A program made the position numbers and the translations under genes. Source: Ichthyophthirius multifiliis (Eukaryota; Ciliophora; Oligohymenophorea; Hymenostomatida). From it: a stretch of DNA of 64,000 nt. The notes under the pieces were generated by a model that saw nothing but the letters and a program-made list of their open reading frames with translations, was not told where the DNA came from and searched no databases. Of the stretch, positions 53,109 through 64,000 are shown one piece after another; within the stretch, counting starts at the first letter, position 1; each line of letters opens with the position of its first letter. The stretch is from positions 1 through 64,000 of the forward strand of contig NW_004086066.1 of NCBI RefSeq assembly GCF_000220395.1, written 5' to 3'.

Positions 53109-54906
53109 TCAATTAAAAAGTAATAATAGCAACATGTTATTAATACAATTTTTTTTTAATTAATTAATTTAAATATTTTATTAATTATTTAAAATAATTT
53201 AATTAGCCTCAAATTCATTTTTTCTCATTTGAATTATTTTTTCTAAAATTAAAATACCTAATTCTAATATTCTTAATTCAAAATTTACATTTTTGGCTTT
53301 AGAAACTAATAATTATTATTATTCTATTCCTTAATAAAATTAAATTTTATTCATTCTCAAATAAATAATAAAATCTTCATTTAAAACTCCTACTTTTAAT
53401 TTGAACTCTTTTGTTAAATTATCAAAATCTTCATATCCTAAATAAATGAAATCTTAAATTCTATTTTCTTTGATTTCTTCTTTTTTTCCACATTTGATTC
53501 GAAATGAATAAGTATCATATTCGTTTTCAGAAAAGCTTAAACTATGATAAAGACATAAATATCTGTTTGAGCATTTACCAAACGAAAGTTTAATTTCTTC
53601 ATTATTTTATAGAATTTTCGATGAACAAAAAACTAAAAAATTATCTTAATCTTTTAAAGATATCCAATTTAAATATTATTCATTTAATTCTTTTGAAAAG
53701 TTTTTATAGTTAAAACTTCTTTCAATTTGTGTTTTTTATAAAAGCTCTTTTTATAGATTTTCTTATTCTTCAATTTTAGGTTTTTCGTGTATTTGTTCGT
53801 TTTTTTCTTATACAATATTTCTTTAGATCTATTCATATTTTTTAACTTTTTCTAAAGCTTATTTTATCACATCATTTTCCTACAATTTTATAGTATTTAT
53901 TTATCTTGTTTATTCTTCACCTTCTGATTCTTATTCACTTTCAGAATCTGAGAAAACTTATTTCCAAATAAATTATTCTTTTTTATTTTATTTTTTTTGA
54001 TAAATATTATTATGATTTATTAACCATGTTAATTTTATAAATGTTTTTATTACTTTATTTTATTTTAGAAAGAGTCTTCAAATTATATATCTAATAACTT
54101 CAAGTTCAAATATTGATTTTTTAAAATGTAATTTTTATGGAATTTATTTTCATTTTCAAAACTTTTATTTACATAAAATTAAAATATATTTTAATCTTTA
54201 AAATGATATTTTGTATTAATTTCTATAGGAATAATAGCACAATTATCATTTATATCATAATCTAAACATTTAGAAAGGACGAAATTGTAACTCCAATTAA
54301 AAATTTAAGAATTAAATTCGTTTTTATTAAAAATTTTACTTTTATTATATATTATTTTCTTATATTCATCATATAAATATTTTATCTATATATTTTTTTA
54401 TTTAAATAAACAAATAAAATAAATTCTAATATTTCTTTATTTTTTTTAACTTCTTCTTTCATTATTTCTGCTTCTTTTTATAAATATGAATCTCCTATCA
54501 TTTAAATTTAAGAAATACTCCAATTGCTCATATTTTAGGTTATTTCCGCTATTTCAAAATATTCAAACCATCTACTTTTTTTGACTTTCATTTTTTCTAA
54601 AATAACAAATAAAACTAATATGTTTATATGAGCTTCATAGTTATCATTCTAATTAAATAAATAGTCATATTCTTTAATTATTTCCTTTATTTCACTTTTT
54701 TTAGCCATTTATAAGGATATTATTATGTTATATGGAATACATATAAATGCTTCATACGCATTTATTGTTTTTGTTGTTTTAATTAAGGGTAATTAATCTT
54801 AAAAATAAAATTCGATTCCATCCGTTAATATTTTGTTCTATTTTAACCAATTTATATAATTTTAATATTTCTGCTCTTGATTTTTTAATTGAGAACTAGA
54901 GTTCAT
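53109..54906 (-). CDS. SET-domain lysine/histidine methyltransferase (SETD3/LSMT-like)
   Basis: Three exons (54412-54906, 54025-54385, 53109-53977) join in frame into 574 residues. The N-terminal half is a split SET domain of the Rubisco-LSMT/SETD3 type: YINWLKQNKILTDGIEF, AYEAFICIPYNIIIS, a helical insert (NILVLFVILEKMKVKKSRWF), then FNWSYNFVLSKCLDYDINDN and CAIIPIEINTKYHF. After an acidic linker (SDSESEQESEGEEQ), the C-terminal LSMT substrate-binding domain is recognisable: LSFGKCSNRYLCLYHSLSF, then YDTYSFRI. Relatives methylate actin or other proteins. The usual NHS-type motif of the SET core reads NTKYHF here, so activity is not assured. The first intron, 54386-54411, is only 26 nt. The last ~25 residues are low-complexity, so the true C-terminus may be earlier. 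Confidence 0.8.
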
Positions 54907-55191
54907 ATAAGAAAATATTACTTTATTTCAATTTATTATACTTTTTACTTTTATTTAAATTTTTAACACTATTTTTATTAATTAATAATTAATTTATGAA
55001 ATAAATGTAAAAAAAAAAAAAAGGAATAAAAATCTTAAAATTAAAAATGAAATATTATATCTTTAATTAATTATTTATCAAATTATTATTTTAAAAAATA
55101 AAAATATTATAAAAAATATTAAATAACATGATTAAAATTAAAAGGCTTTTATATTATAATAATAATATAGATTGAAACTTAATAATTAATT

Positions 55192-55702
55192 TTCAAATAT
55201 AAAGTAATACAATTAGAAGAATTGTAATTTCAAACAAAGTTTTGCTCCCGGCTTAATCATTATTGGGTAAAGGATCTTACGGTTCAATATATTCTTTTTC
55301 AAAATATTCATTAAAATAAGCACATTTCATTTAAGTATTTAATTTATCAGTAAATTCTTAACTTTTATTACTAATATTTTTTAAAGGCATATTCTTCATA
55401 CATAAGTAATAGCATTATGGCATTCTATCTTTTGATTAACATTTTGTTATCCTGTAACTATTTTCCCAATATTAACAATGTTTGTCATTTTTATAGTAAC
55501 TTTAGAATATTTTACTTGCTTGCCAGCAATTTACATTAGCAACATCTTGATCACTTTCTTTACCATTACATTAGACTGATCTAACTTCTTTTTTATCAGC
55601 ACAATAAGTATATTGATAAATTTATGGGGCGTTATCTTAGTTACAACTAATAATGTTAAAAATATAAAATAAAATAGTAAATAATAATAATTATTTAACC
55701 AT
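55192..55702 (-). CDS. Small Cys-rich secreted protein, probably GPI-anchored
   Basis: ATG at 55702 opens a hydrophobic signal peptide (MVKQLLLFTILFYIFNIISC). A short ectodomain of about 120 residues follows, rich in Asn, Gln, Lys and Tyr, with nine cysteines including the likely cleavage-site Cys. They are not in the Cx2C tandem pattern of immobilisation antigens. The C-terminus is Gly-Ser-Lys followed by a hydrophobic tail (TLFEITILLIVLL), which fits a GPI-attachment signal. The TGA at 55192-55194 is one base out of frame; a T4 run (55204-55207 area) may be one base too long. No intron is needed. Family unrecognised. By analogy it would sit on the cell surface or in a secretory granule; this is inference. 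Confidence 0.65.
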
Positions 55703-57415
55703 ATTTATTTTTATTTTTCAAATAAAATTAATTAATAATGTTTTTATAATAAGATAATTTAATACTATAAATTAAAAAAAATAATAATGGTAAATTCATC
55801 AATTGTTAATGTGTAATTTGAAAAATATAAAAATAAAATTAGTTTGTTTTTTAATTTAAATGGTATTTATAAGTGAAATAATAATTTATTGATAAATAAA
55901 AGTCAACTATAATATATTCAAAATTTCAATTTAAAATAATATATCTAATATAAACTTATTTTTATATTTTTTAATAAAAGAAAAAATATAATTATAATAT
56001 ATAAAATATTATTTATAAATAAATAAAAAAAATTAATAATAGTATATTCATATAATTATAAATAATTTTAATTTAATTGCTTTATAAATATTTTTATTTT
56101 ATTTAATTTTAATGATTGAAATGCTTTTTTTAATTTAAAAATAAACATTTAATATATTTATTATAAAGGGTTAAAAAATTAAATTAATAATAAATAAAAT
56201 ACTAATTATAAATATAACTTATAAATCTTTTTTTGTTTTCCTAAAAAAAAATGATTTCAAAAAGCCTAATCCAAATATTTAGCTTTAGTCTAAATATTAT
56301 TTTAAAATATTCAGCTTTAAAAATAAAAATTCAATTTCTATATAATTCAAATATAAATTGATATTTAATTTTTAATTATATTAATAAATGACATGTTTTG
56401 ATGATTTGTGTTTTTTTATTCTTTAATAAAAATTTTTTATTTAAATAATTTAAAAATTATTTTTATATATATATTATTATATATTTGATAATTTTTTTAA
56501 TAAAAACATTAATTAATATATAATATAATAAATATTTATAATATAAATAAAATATAATTTTTTTTTATTAATTTCTATAAAAAATAATTTTATCCTAAAC
56601 TAAATAATTATAGATTTTATAATATAAATTTATTTTTTCTTTTTATTTTTCAAAAAATTTAATAAAAATCTGTATAAATTTAATATTAACTAATTTATGT
56701 AATTTTTTAAAAAAGTATATATTTACAGTATTAAAAATATTTTATTTCACTTTTACTTGCTTTAAAGATTTATAAAATAAAATATTTCTTTTTAAAATCT
56801 CTCTTCTTTCTAAAATAGGGATTTTTATTTTTTATTGGTTTTATACAAAGATTTCTGGTAACTTGAATTTATTTTTTAATTTATATAATTTTTAAAAATA
56901 TTAAATATGATTAATAAAAAATTAAAAAAAGATTTTCATTTTAACAATTTATTATCAAAATTTTTAATTTTTGATATTTTAAGGTTTTATTTTCTTTATG
57001 GAATTTCTATACTTTTAAATTAAAAGGTAAACGTATACAAAGCTCTAATTTATCTTGAAATTTATAGGTTTTAATTTTAGTTATAATAATAACATTAATT
57101 TTTTTTCGAATCTAAATATAATTGTATACGAAGTTAAGTAATATATAATATTTTTAAATTACTTTTATATAATAAATTATTTAACTTTTAAAATTAATAA
57201 ATATGATATTTTTTTATTTAATTAATTAATTATAATGCGTTTAAAAAATTAACATAATTACATAATTACATAATTATTAGTAGAGATATAAAAAATTTAA
57301 TAGATAATAAGCAACAACTATATACATAAAATAAAAGAAATTGGAAAGTAAAAATAAAATTAATTATGTTTATTTTTTATTTAAATTAGTAATAATAAAA
57401 AAAAATATACAAAAT
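55703..57415. other. 1.7-kb A/T-rich intergenic region
   Basis: No coding frame, repeat array or RNA-like element recognised on either strand. Confidence 0.5.
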
Positions 57416-58302
57416 TCATCTACCTCCTTTCTTTTTTTATTTTTTGAAATTACTTTCTTTAAACTTAACTTTTTTATAAGATTTACTTCTTTAACTATCA
57501 CAATCATAAGAAAATTATGATTCATTAAAAATTTTTTTCTTTAAAATAGAACGAGGACTATTATCCTAATTAAGTTTAAATTGATCTTAATTTTCGCTAC
57601 TAAGCCTTTTAATTTTTAATTTATTTAAAGGCGAAAATGGTTATTTTTGTTTTAAATTTTCTTGCTCATTTAATTATGAAGCGTCTTATTATTACTTTAT
57701 TATCTTTTAATTGTTTTATTAAATTTATTATTCATTTTATTTCTCATATTTTATTTCTGTTAGTTTATCATATTAGCTTTTTTCATTTTAAAATTAGCTT
57801 TCTTATTTTTTTAATTATACAAGCTATGTATTATTTACTATAATTGATTCTTCTTTTAATTAATTATTTTAACTTTATTCTTGAATTTATTCAATTTATT
57901 TAACTCTGTTTTAGTCATTTATTTCTTTTTCAACTTAAAAAACCGAATATACTATTTATTTTTTATTTATCTTTTTATTTATTAAATAATAAATTTAAAT
58001 TAATTATTTATTTAAATTACAATCTCTTCTTCTTAAAAAAAGTCCTTTTTTGTTAAAATTTCACTTTAATCAATATCTATTGTTCCATGGTTTTAAATCA
58101 ATGAATCTTTTCCTTCAATGGAATTATTTCCAAACAGATTTTTATGTTGCTAACTTTAATTCTCCTCTTCGTTTATAATGTTTTTATTGCTTAAACTATT
58201 ATTCATTTCTGTACATTCAATTTTATTTTTATCACAATTTTTTGTTTATGATGAATGTATTGTTTTACTTTCTTATTTTAAATAGCCACAGCATGTGCCC
58301 AT
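57416..58302 (-). CDS. Probable N-myristoylated, Gln-rich protein of unknown function
   Basis: Two exons (58021-58302 and 57416-57970, 50-nt intron) join in frame into 278 residues ending GGR-TGA. The N-terminus MGTCCGYLKQES has Gly2 followed by Cys4-Cys5, a textbook arrangement for N-myristoylation plus palmitoylation, so membrane attachment is likely. The middle is Gln/Lys/Glu-rich and probably helical (VEKEINDQNRVKQIEQIQEQ). The C-terminal part has basic Ser-Pro sites (KQPFSPLNKLKIKRLSS; NSPRSILKKKIF; RSKSYKKVKFKE). RSILKK and KKVKF resemble PP1-docking-type basic/hydrophobic patches, but this is weak. No domain recognised. Confidence 0.65.
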
Positions 58303-58941
58303 TTATTAAAATATTTTATTAACTCTATTTTAATTTTTATTACTTTTTTTTAATAATAAAATATATTAAAATAATTTTTTTTAATCAAAAAAAAAATATT
58401 ATTTAATAATTATTAATGATAAATAAATAAAAAAAATATAATTGTTTTTATAGAAAATCAAAATTCAAATTAATTTTTTTATAATTATATAATAAATTTT
58501 ATCAATCAAATATTTATTTATGTATTTATTATTTAATTTTTAGATATTTAACTTGGAGAATTAAAATCTATTTGTATACTAAAAAATTATATGCATTTTT
58601 AATTTAAATAAATATTAAAATAAAATATTTTATTATTTTTCTTTAAAAATTTATATTTAAATTAAACTTTATTATTGTTTTTTAACAATTCTAATGGTAT
58701 AAATATAATTATTATTTAAAAAAATAAAAAAAAATATCATAATTAATTAAAATTCCCTAAAAATTAATTATTTTTTTTCATACCATATTAAAGAATTTAA
58801 TATATTTTTTAAAAATTTCAAAAAACAAAAGCAAAAAAACCAAAAAATAATATTTTAAATATTTCACTATTAGAATTTTTTAAATAAAGTAATTATATAT
58901 TATTATTTATTTAATTTTTATTAATCTATATTTTTTTTTAA
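58303..58941. other. Intergenic spacer
   Basis: A/T-rich between two minus-strand genes. Nothing recognised. Confidence 0.5.
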
Positions 58942-60178
58942 TCAATTTTTCCTGTTCTCCATTTAATACTATCAGAAACTCCATGTAATTAATTTTTTAA
59001 AATTTTAGGATTTGCCCATGAGCTATTCATGTATTAATCCTCATCATCTTCTTCTAATTACTTATTAAAATTATTAAATAACAATTAAATAGAAAATTAT
59101 ATAATTATATACTTTATTTTCTTCTTGTTTTTTGTAATAATAAGATAACATTTTTTTATGTGTTTCTTAATCTATCATAGGTTCTCTTGCTGGTGCACTA
59201 GATCCAGTTTTAGTTAACTTAGCAATGATTTTGGTTTTTTCATTTTTTCCTGTATAATCTCTTAATAATTTACTTCTTAAAAGTTCTTTTCCAGCCCACC
59301 ACAAAGACGTATTTTTTGCTTCTAAGTACTATTTTTTTAGTATTAATAATTTGTTTTAAATAATATATATTTCATACATCACCAACATCAAATTCTCTTC
59401 CTTCAAATTAAAATTAGTTTTCTAAAATAAGTTTAGCTGGTTCCCATTCTGGTAAGCCATAGTATCCAGGATAAGCAATCATTACTGCACCTCTTAATAA
59501 ATCAATTTATTATTTTAATTACGAAGCTACAAGGTTTTTTTTAAGTGCAACCTTTTTTATAAATAAATATATAAAAAGATATAATTTAATAAAAACTATA
59601 AAGTTAGATTAATAAATATATTTTTAATAATTAATTATTTAACAATATATAAAAAATATATTTACATTTTCTTTAGATATAGCTTATTTTGCTTATACAA
59701 CCTATTCAATCATCATATTAGTTACTTACTCATTTAAAATTAAACCATATCTATATGCAGAAGGATCTTAATTATATCTTTCTCCGTTTTTAGGGACAGG
59801 AGGTTCACAATATTTCTTTTTATCATTTGAAAGCGTCTCCCTAAATTTATTTTAAATTATTAATTAATATTTAAATGATATATTTTTTACATAGTTTATT
59901 TTATAACTTCGGGTTCTGATAATCCTCTAAGTTCCTCAGGTTTCATTACTCCATGAGTAGCTAAATCTTCAATACTTACTGCTAATCTATCTATAATTAT
60001 TCTTAAGTTATTAACTTTTTTATTTATAATTTATAAAATATATATAAATGTTTTTAAGTAATATTTTTGTTTTTTTACTTTCTACTAATTACTCAATAAG
60101 TTATTCAATAGGAGTTGCATTTGTAACTTCATATAAAAATTAATTGAATTCTGTTTTTTTATAATGTATTAAAACCAT
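58942..60178 (-). CDS. CFAP298: CFAP298 (C21orf59/Kurly), dynein-arm assembly protein
   Basis: Start ATG at 60178 gives MVLIHYKKTEFNQFLYEVTN, matching the family N-terminus. Conserved blocks follow through several short introns (first 60015-60078): IEDLATHGVMKPEELRGL, LRGAVMIAYPGYYGLPEWEP, LWWAGKELLRSKLLRDYTGK, NEKTKIIAKLTKTG, SSAPAREPMID and QYMNSSWANPKILKNQLHGV, ending SIKWRTG. CFAP298 is a conserved cytoplasmic factor needed to assemble outer dynein arms and for planar cell polarity in ciliated cells. The last residues align with the normal end of the family, yet TGA (58942-58944) is one base out of frame after GGAAAAATTGA. One base missing in the A5 run would give a normal stop. The alternative is a read-through tail of A/T-rich residues, which looks unlikely. 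Confidence 0.94.
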
Positions 60179-60788
60179 TTTATTTTTCTTAATTTTTTGT
60201 TTATTATATTATTTTTTTTAAAAAAATATTATAATTATATAATCAAATTAAAAAAAAATAATTAAAATATTTAAATTAATTACATTTATAAAAATTTAAG
60301 AAATTAGAATTAATAATATTTACTATAATCATTATATTAATTTTTTTGTTCGAATATATAAAATAATACAACATTATTATATTTAAAATTTAAAAGAAAA
60401 TTATTATTTTTAAAATAATCTTTTTGTTAATCAATATTTTTGTGTATCCTTAAGAATATTTTAGTATTATTAAACTATATAAAAACTTCTAAAACAAAAA
60501 TAATTTATAAAAATATAAAATATGTATGGTTTTTAAATTGAATTATAAAATATTGGGTAAATTGATATATTCAATCAAACGGATTTAAAATTTGATATAT
60601 TAGAATATTTATTTTTTTCATTACTAATTTTAATATTTTTAAATTATGCCTTTTAATTAATTATTTTCAGTCTATATTTTAGTATTTTAAGATTTTTCTA
60701 AATAATAATAAAAAAAATTAAAGTAAAAAATCAAAAGAGTATATATAATATTTATTGTGAAAAAAATATTATATAAAGAAATTAGAAA
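60179..60788. other. Intergenic region between divergent genes
   Basis: A/T-rich, holds the CFAP298 promoter. No motif recognised. Confidence 0.5.
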
Positions 60789-60973
60789 TGAATTTAATCG
60801 AAAAATCTTAAAAACTAATAAAAAAAGAAAACAAACAATTAAAAAAAATACTTAAATATTTTAAATAAAAAAACAAAGACCTTAAAAATTAAATTATGCT
60901 AGTTAAAAGATAAATAAAGTAAATAGATTAATAATAAAAAATAACAAAAAACAAAATATTTATATACCTATGA
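60789..60973 (+). CDS. Possible small Lys/Gln-rich helical protein
   Basis: ATG at 60789 opens about 60 codons (MNLIEKSQKLIKKENKQLKK...) to TGA at 60971-60973. The Leu/Ile spacing suggests a short coiled coil. It lies between CFAP298 and TyrRS and ends close to the TyrRS stop on the other strand. Lys/Asn/Gln-rich frames arise easily in this composition, so it may be chance. Confidence 0.3.
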
Positions 60974-61010
60974 ATTAACTTTATAAAGAGTTTATATTTT
61001 ATATATATTT

Positions 61011-62611
61011 TCATATTATTTCAATTAAATGATAGTTTTTCTTACCAAATCTAATAACTAAATATTTATTTAAAAAAGCTTTGTCTTTAATTAATTAAGA
61101 TAAGTTTTAAGCTTCTTCTATAGTTATCTTTTCACCATTAACATAAGCACCACCCATATTAATATTTCTTCTAACTTCAGCTTTACTTTTCATTATATTT
61201 AACTCAACCATTAAATTTACAAAGTTTTGAACTTTTTGTAAATTTTTAATTTCGAATTACAATTTAGAAGTGAATTAATCAAAAAAAATATTATTTCTTT
61301 ATCACTTTGTTATTTCTTGATTTTTTTAAAAATAAAATTTTTTAACATGTTTTACTAAAACTTTAAAATCTGTGTAAAAGAATTTCTCGGCAGTCTTTTA
61401 TGCATTTAGTGTAGTTTCTTCCTACATTCCTCCACTTAACATCCCAATTATTTATTCAGCTAATTTATTTTAGGCTATTCTTTTCTCAGGATGTTCCTTC
61501 ATTTTTATTTCAATCTATAAATAAATAATTACATATAATATATTTTTTTTTATATTAAACTTCTTGTATTTAATCTAAACGAAGAAAAGTAAGCATTTTC
61601 AAATATTAAATACTTTATTAATCTGGTGTATTAATCAAATATTAATAAACATCATAATATTTTGTTTTTTTAGAGTCAATCCATAATGCATTTCCTTCAC
61701 TTTTACCAAACTTTTTGCCTTAAGAAGTCAAAATTAAATTTGTAGTAATACCAAAAGCTTCACTTTTATGTTTTCTTCTAATTAGATCTATTCCACTTGT
61801 AATATTTCCCCATTAATCACTTCCTCCAACCTATAATACGCAATTTTTATCAACAAATAGTCTTTCAAAATCGTATGCTTATAATAATGTATAAGTAAAT
61901 TCAGTATATGATATTCCTTAGTCTGTTTCTAATCTTTTAGCTATGGTATCTTTATTTAAAAGAGTATTCATTCTAAAATATTTTCCTATATCTCTTATAA
62001 AATCTATGATATTCATGTTTTTATAAAATTCATAATTATTTATTATTTCAAAACTTCCCTTTATTTGTTAATTCAAAATAAAATAAGATTAATTATATAT
62101 ATATTTTTATATATTTTACATCTATTTATTAAGGTAAATCTAAATTTTCTTTATTTTTTTCTAAAAATCTAAATATGTTTTCAACAGAAATTCTTAAAAT
62201 ATCTTCAATTCCTTTTAAATTTTCAGTTACTTAATCTCTACTTAGCATTTCTCGTTCTTAATTCTTTCCTGAAGGATCGCCAATTAAACCAGTGGCTCCT
62301 CCAATTAAAAAAATAGGCTTTATTCCAATTAGAGCCAGTCTTACCATAGTCAAAATTGAAACTAAGTTCCCTAAATGCAAAGAATCTGCAGTTGGATCAA
62401 ATCCAGCATATGCTGAAAAGTGAGTTTTTTATGGATATTATGTTTTCAATTATTTAAAAAAATCATGAGATTATAATATTTCATTTGTTGTCTGATATAA
62501 TAATTCCCGATTCTTTAATAATAGAGCTGGTGGTTGAATATATATTTAAGAAAAATTTTATTTTTTATTTTTAATTAAAAATTTAGAACTTATATATAAT
62601 TTTTTATACAT
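61011..62611 (-). CDS. YARS2: Tyrosyl-tRNA synthetase, bacterial/mitochondrial type
   Basis: Class I synthetase that charges tRNA-Tyr. The HIGH-type motif is [12 protein letters not shown], preceded by HFSAYAGFD. Further marks are [44 protein letters not shown] and the KMSKS-type loop [11 protein letters not shown]. The C-terminal S4-like domain has [20 protein letters not shown] and ITIEEAQ. This wording belongs to the bacterial/organellar form, not the cytosolic eukaryotic one. The first ~30 residues ([18 protein letters not shown]) are basic with no acidic residues, consistent with a mitochondrial presequence. Introns are 62059-62119 and 61515-61560. A TGA lies in frame at 61302-61304. Sequence on both sides is coding, and a paired one-base loss (A3 of AAAG) and gain (A8 at 61281-61288) would remove it; otherwise the gene is disrupted. 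Confidence 0.92.
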
Positions 62612-62725
62612 TTTTTTTTTTTAAAAAAAAAAAGATTTTAATTTTATTCATAATTTAATAAAAAGTAAAATATAAATACAAAAAAGCTAAATTAAATTTT
62701 TTAATATTTTATTTTTTTTCTATTT
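62612..62725. other. Short intergenic spacer
   Basis: About 115 A/T-rich bases between TyrRS and the next minus-strand gene. Confidence 0.45.
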
Positions 62726-64000
62726 TCATTTAAACTTTAATGCTCTTAAATTTAATAGTTTTTGAGTATTTTCTTTATTTTTCTCTTCAGTTATTTAAAT
62801 ATTATTATCATAACTTTCGATTTTTTTCAAAGATATATTTGTATTCTTATTGATATTTATAGAAGATGAACTTTAAATTCTAAACTTATATTTTTTTTAT
62901 TAGTTTACAGTAATTTTATTTTTAGAATTAGCTTATAAATTTAAATGATCAGAATTGTGAATTGTTTTATTTGTATAATAAAATTTATTATAATTAGTAA
63001 TAAAATTTTCATTTTATTAAAGTTATTTATTTTAAGAATTTCTTTTGCTTAAAGTTTGGTAATATTTATTTTCTTATAAATTTTATTCTTTAGAAATTAA
63101 CAAATAAACTTCAAAACAACTTTCACAAACTCTAACATTTTGATATTTATCATAAATATAATTTTATTTAATCATATTTTCTATAAAAATGCCTTTTTTT
63201 TAACATATTTTTTCAACCTTATTTTTCGTTATTTCATTATAATTTGAAGTTTCATTACCACAAACATAACATATATATATTTTTTTTTAATATTAACTAT
63301 TTAATTAAAATTATTTTTTATATAATGAGGAATCACAAACTCATAACAAAATGAATATGGAAGTATATTTTTAGGCTTATCAAACTATATTTAATTACAA
63401 TTAATTAAATAATAGTGACTTCCAGCTTTTTTAAAATAAAGTAATGCTTATTTTACTTTACATGATTAAGTAAATTCTAATTATTCAATAATTCTTTTCG
63501 TTATATATTTTAAATGATTTGCTGTATTTTCTGTTACTTTTTCCATAACATAAAGCATTTATGGACCTTCGAAACTTATTAATGACGTGTAATTATTTTA
63601 TTCTTTCATTATACTTTTATATCTTTCTATTTTAATGTAATTTTCATTATAAAGAATTTAAAAATAATCATTTTCATCACTTTTTATAAAGGTTTATAAG
63701 TAATAGTAATAACCCTGTTTCAAATAAACTTTTTCTTAAAAATATTTTCTTATTTCATTCTCATTTTAAATATGTTTAATTTCTAACTTATTTTCATTAT
63801 TTAATATACATTATGTTAATATTAATTAGTTCTTTAATAAATGAAGAATTATTTGTTCATCTGATGAATTTTCATGACGCTTTTTTAAGATCCGACCGCA
63901 ATGCTTTGAGCGAAAATACCATTAAAATTATTAAAGTTCATCTAAAATAAATATTTCAGGAATATACAAACAATCTAAATAAGATTTTTAATCATTTTGA
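62726..64000 (-). CDS. Partial gene with zinc-ribbon-like cysteine pairs
   Basis: The gene enters from beyond 64000 and ends at TGA 62726-62728. The visible part starts SYLDCLYIPEIFILDEL, then a helical region with HCGRILKKRHENSSDEQ. About 200 residues later comes a Cys block, ICYVCGNETSNYNEIT ... RVCESCFEVYLLIS, i.e. CxxC...CxxC spaced as in FYVE- or RING-like zinc modules but without their other ligands. The tail is Ser/Asn/Lys-rich. I do not recognise the family. No TGA or good intron interrupts it except at the T9 run 63280-63288, where one base appears to be missing between the two halves. The real N-terminus is outside the window. Confidence 0.6.

Noticed and set aside
55192-55702. Assignment as an immobilisation antigen
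   Set aside because: Lacks tandem Cx2C repeats and is much shorter than that family.
57637-57843. Plus-strand hydrophobic ORF resembling a membrane protein
   Set aside because: Antisense of the Gln/Lys-rich exon of the MGTCC protein; A/T-rich antisense gives Leu/Phe/Ile-rich frames.
10213-63288. Programmed frameshifting as a shared mechanism for the frame breaks
   Set aside because: Shifts go in both directions, have no common slippery sequence or following TGA, and fall at homopolymers or microsatellites, so base-count errors are the better explanation without read evidence.
1-64000. tRNA genes, rRNA, CRISPR arrays, transposons
   Set aside because: No G+C-rich cloverleaf-like islands, no repeat-spacer arrays and no transposase or integrase motifs were seen; the few G+C-richer patches are exons, apart from the small CG palindrome.

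Overview
The window is protein-coding DNA from a ciliate, most likely a macronuclear genome. Genes read correctly only if TAA and TAG mean glutamine and TGA is the sole stop. Composition is extremely A+T-rich, with A/T runs and (TA)n/(AAT)n tracts everywhere. Introns are short GT...AG elements, mostly 26-85 nt, with a few long ones packed with (TA)n. I see no operons, ribosome binding sites, tRNA, rRNA, CRISPR array or transposase. The extreme A+T content, the code and the small introns fit an oligohymenophorean such as Ichthyophthirius; that assignment is inference.

Layout. 1-12.6 kb: a partial exon, SF-assemblin, a PP2A/PP4-regulator-like HEAT protein, a large EF-hand/WD40 protein, and a convergent Asn/Gln-rich gene. 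13.2-21.2 kb, all minus strand: prefoldin subunit 5, a very large multi-spanning membrane protein, and an ING-family PHD-finger protein. 22.5-33.6 kb, all plus strand: a two-domain cyclic-nucleotide-binding protein, SPEF2/CPC1, a coiled-coil protein and PACRG. 34-38.7 kb, minus: a coiled-coil protein and an SLC33A1-type acetyl-CoA transporter. 39.1-43.8 kb, plus: an RTEL1 helicase and a FHIT-like HIT protein lacking catalytic histidines. 44.6-45 kb: a broken minus-strand coding remnant. 47.3-51 kb, plus: a cyclic-nucleotide-gated K+ channel. 51.2-64 kb, mainly minus: tyrosine aminotransferase-like enzyme, SET-domain methyltransferase, small Cys-rich secreted/GPI protein, a probably myristoylated protein, CFAP298, mitochondrial tyrosyl-tRNA synthetase, and a partial zinc-ribbon-like gene running off the end.

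Functionally the window leans to cilia and basal bodies (SF-assemblin, EF-hand/WD40, SPEF2, PACRG, CFAP298), mixed with housekeeping genes (prefoldin, ING, RTEL1, TAT, TyrRS). The genes look like independent units on both strands, not a co-regulated system. Convincing coding frames repeatedly break by one base at A/T runs or AAT repeats. Single-base length errors in the assembly are the simplest explanation. No clearly novel multi-gene system was found. The best leads are the degenerate HIT protein, the zinc-knuckle K+ channel with an almost uncharged S4, the orphan membrane giant, and the small GPI-type Cys-rich protein.
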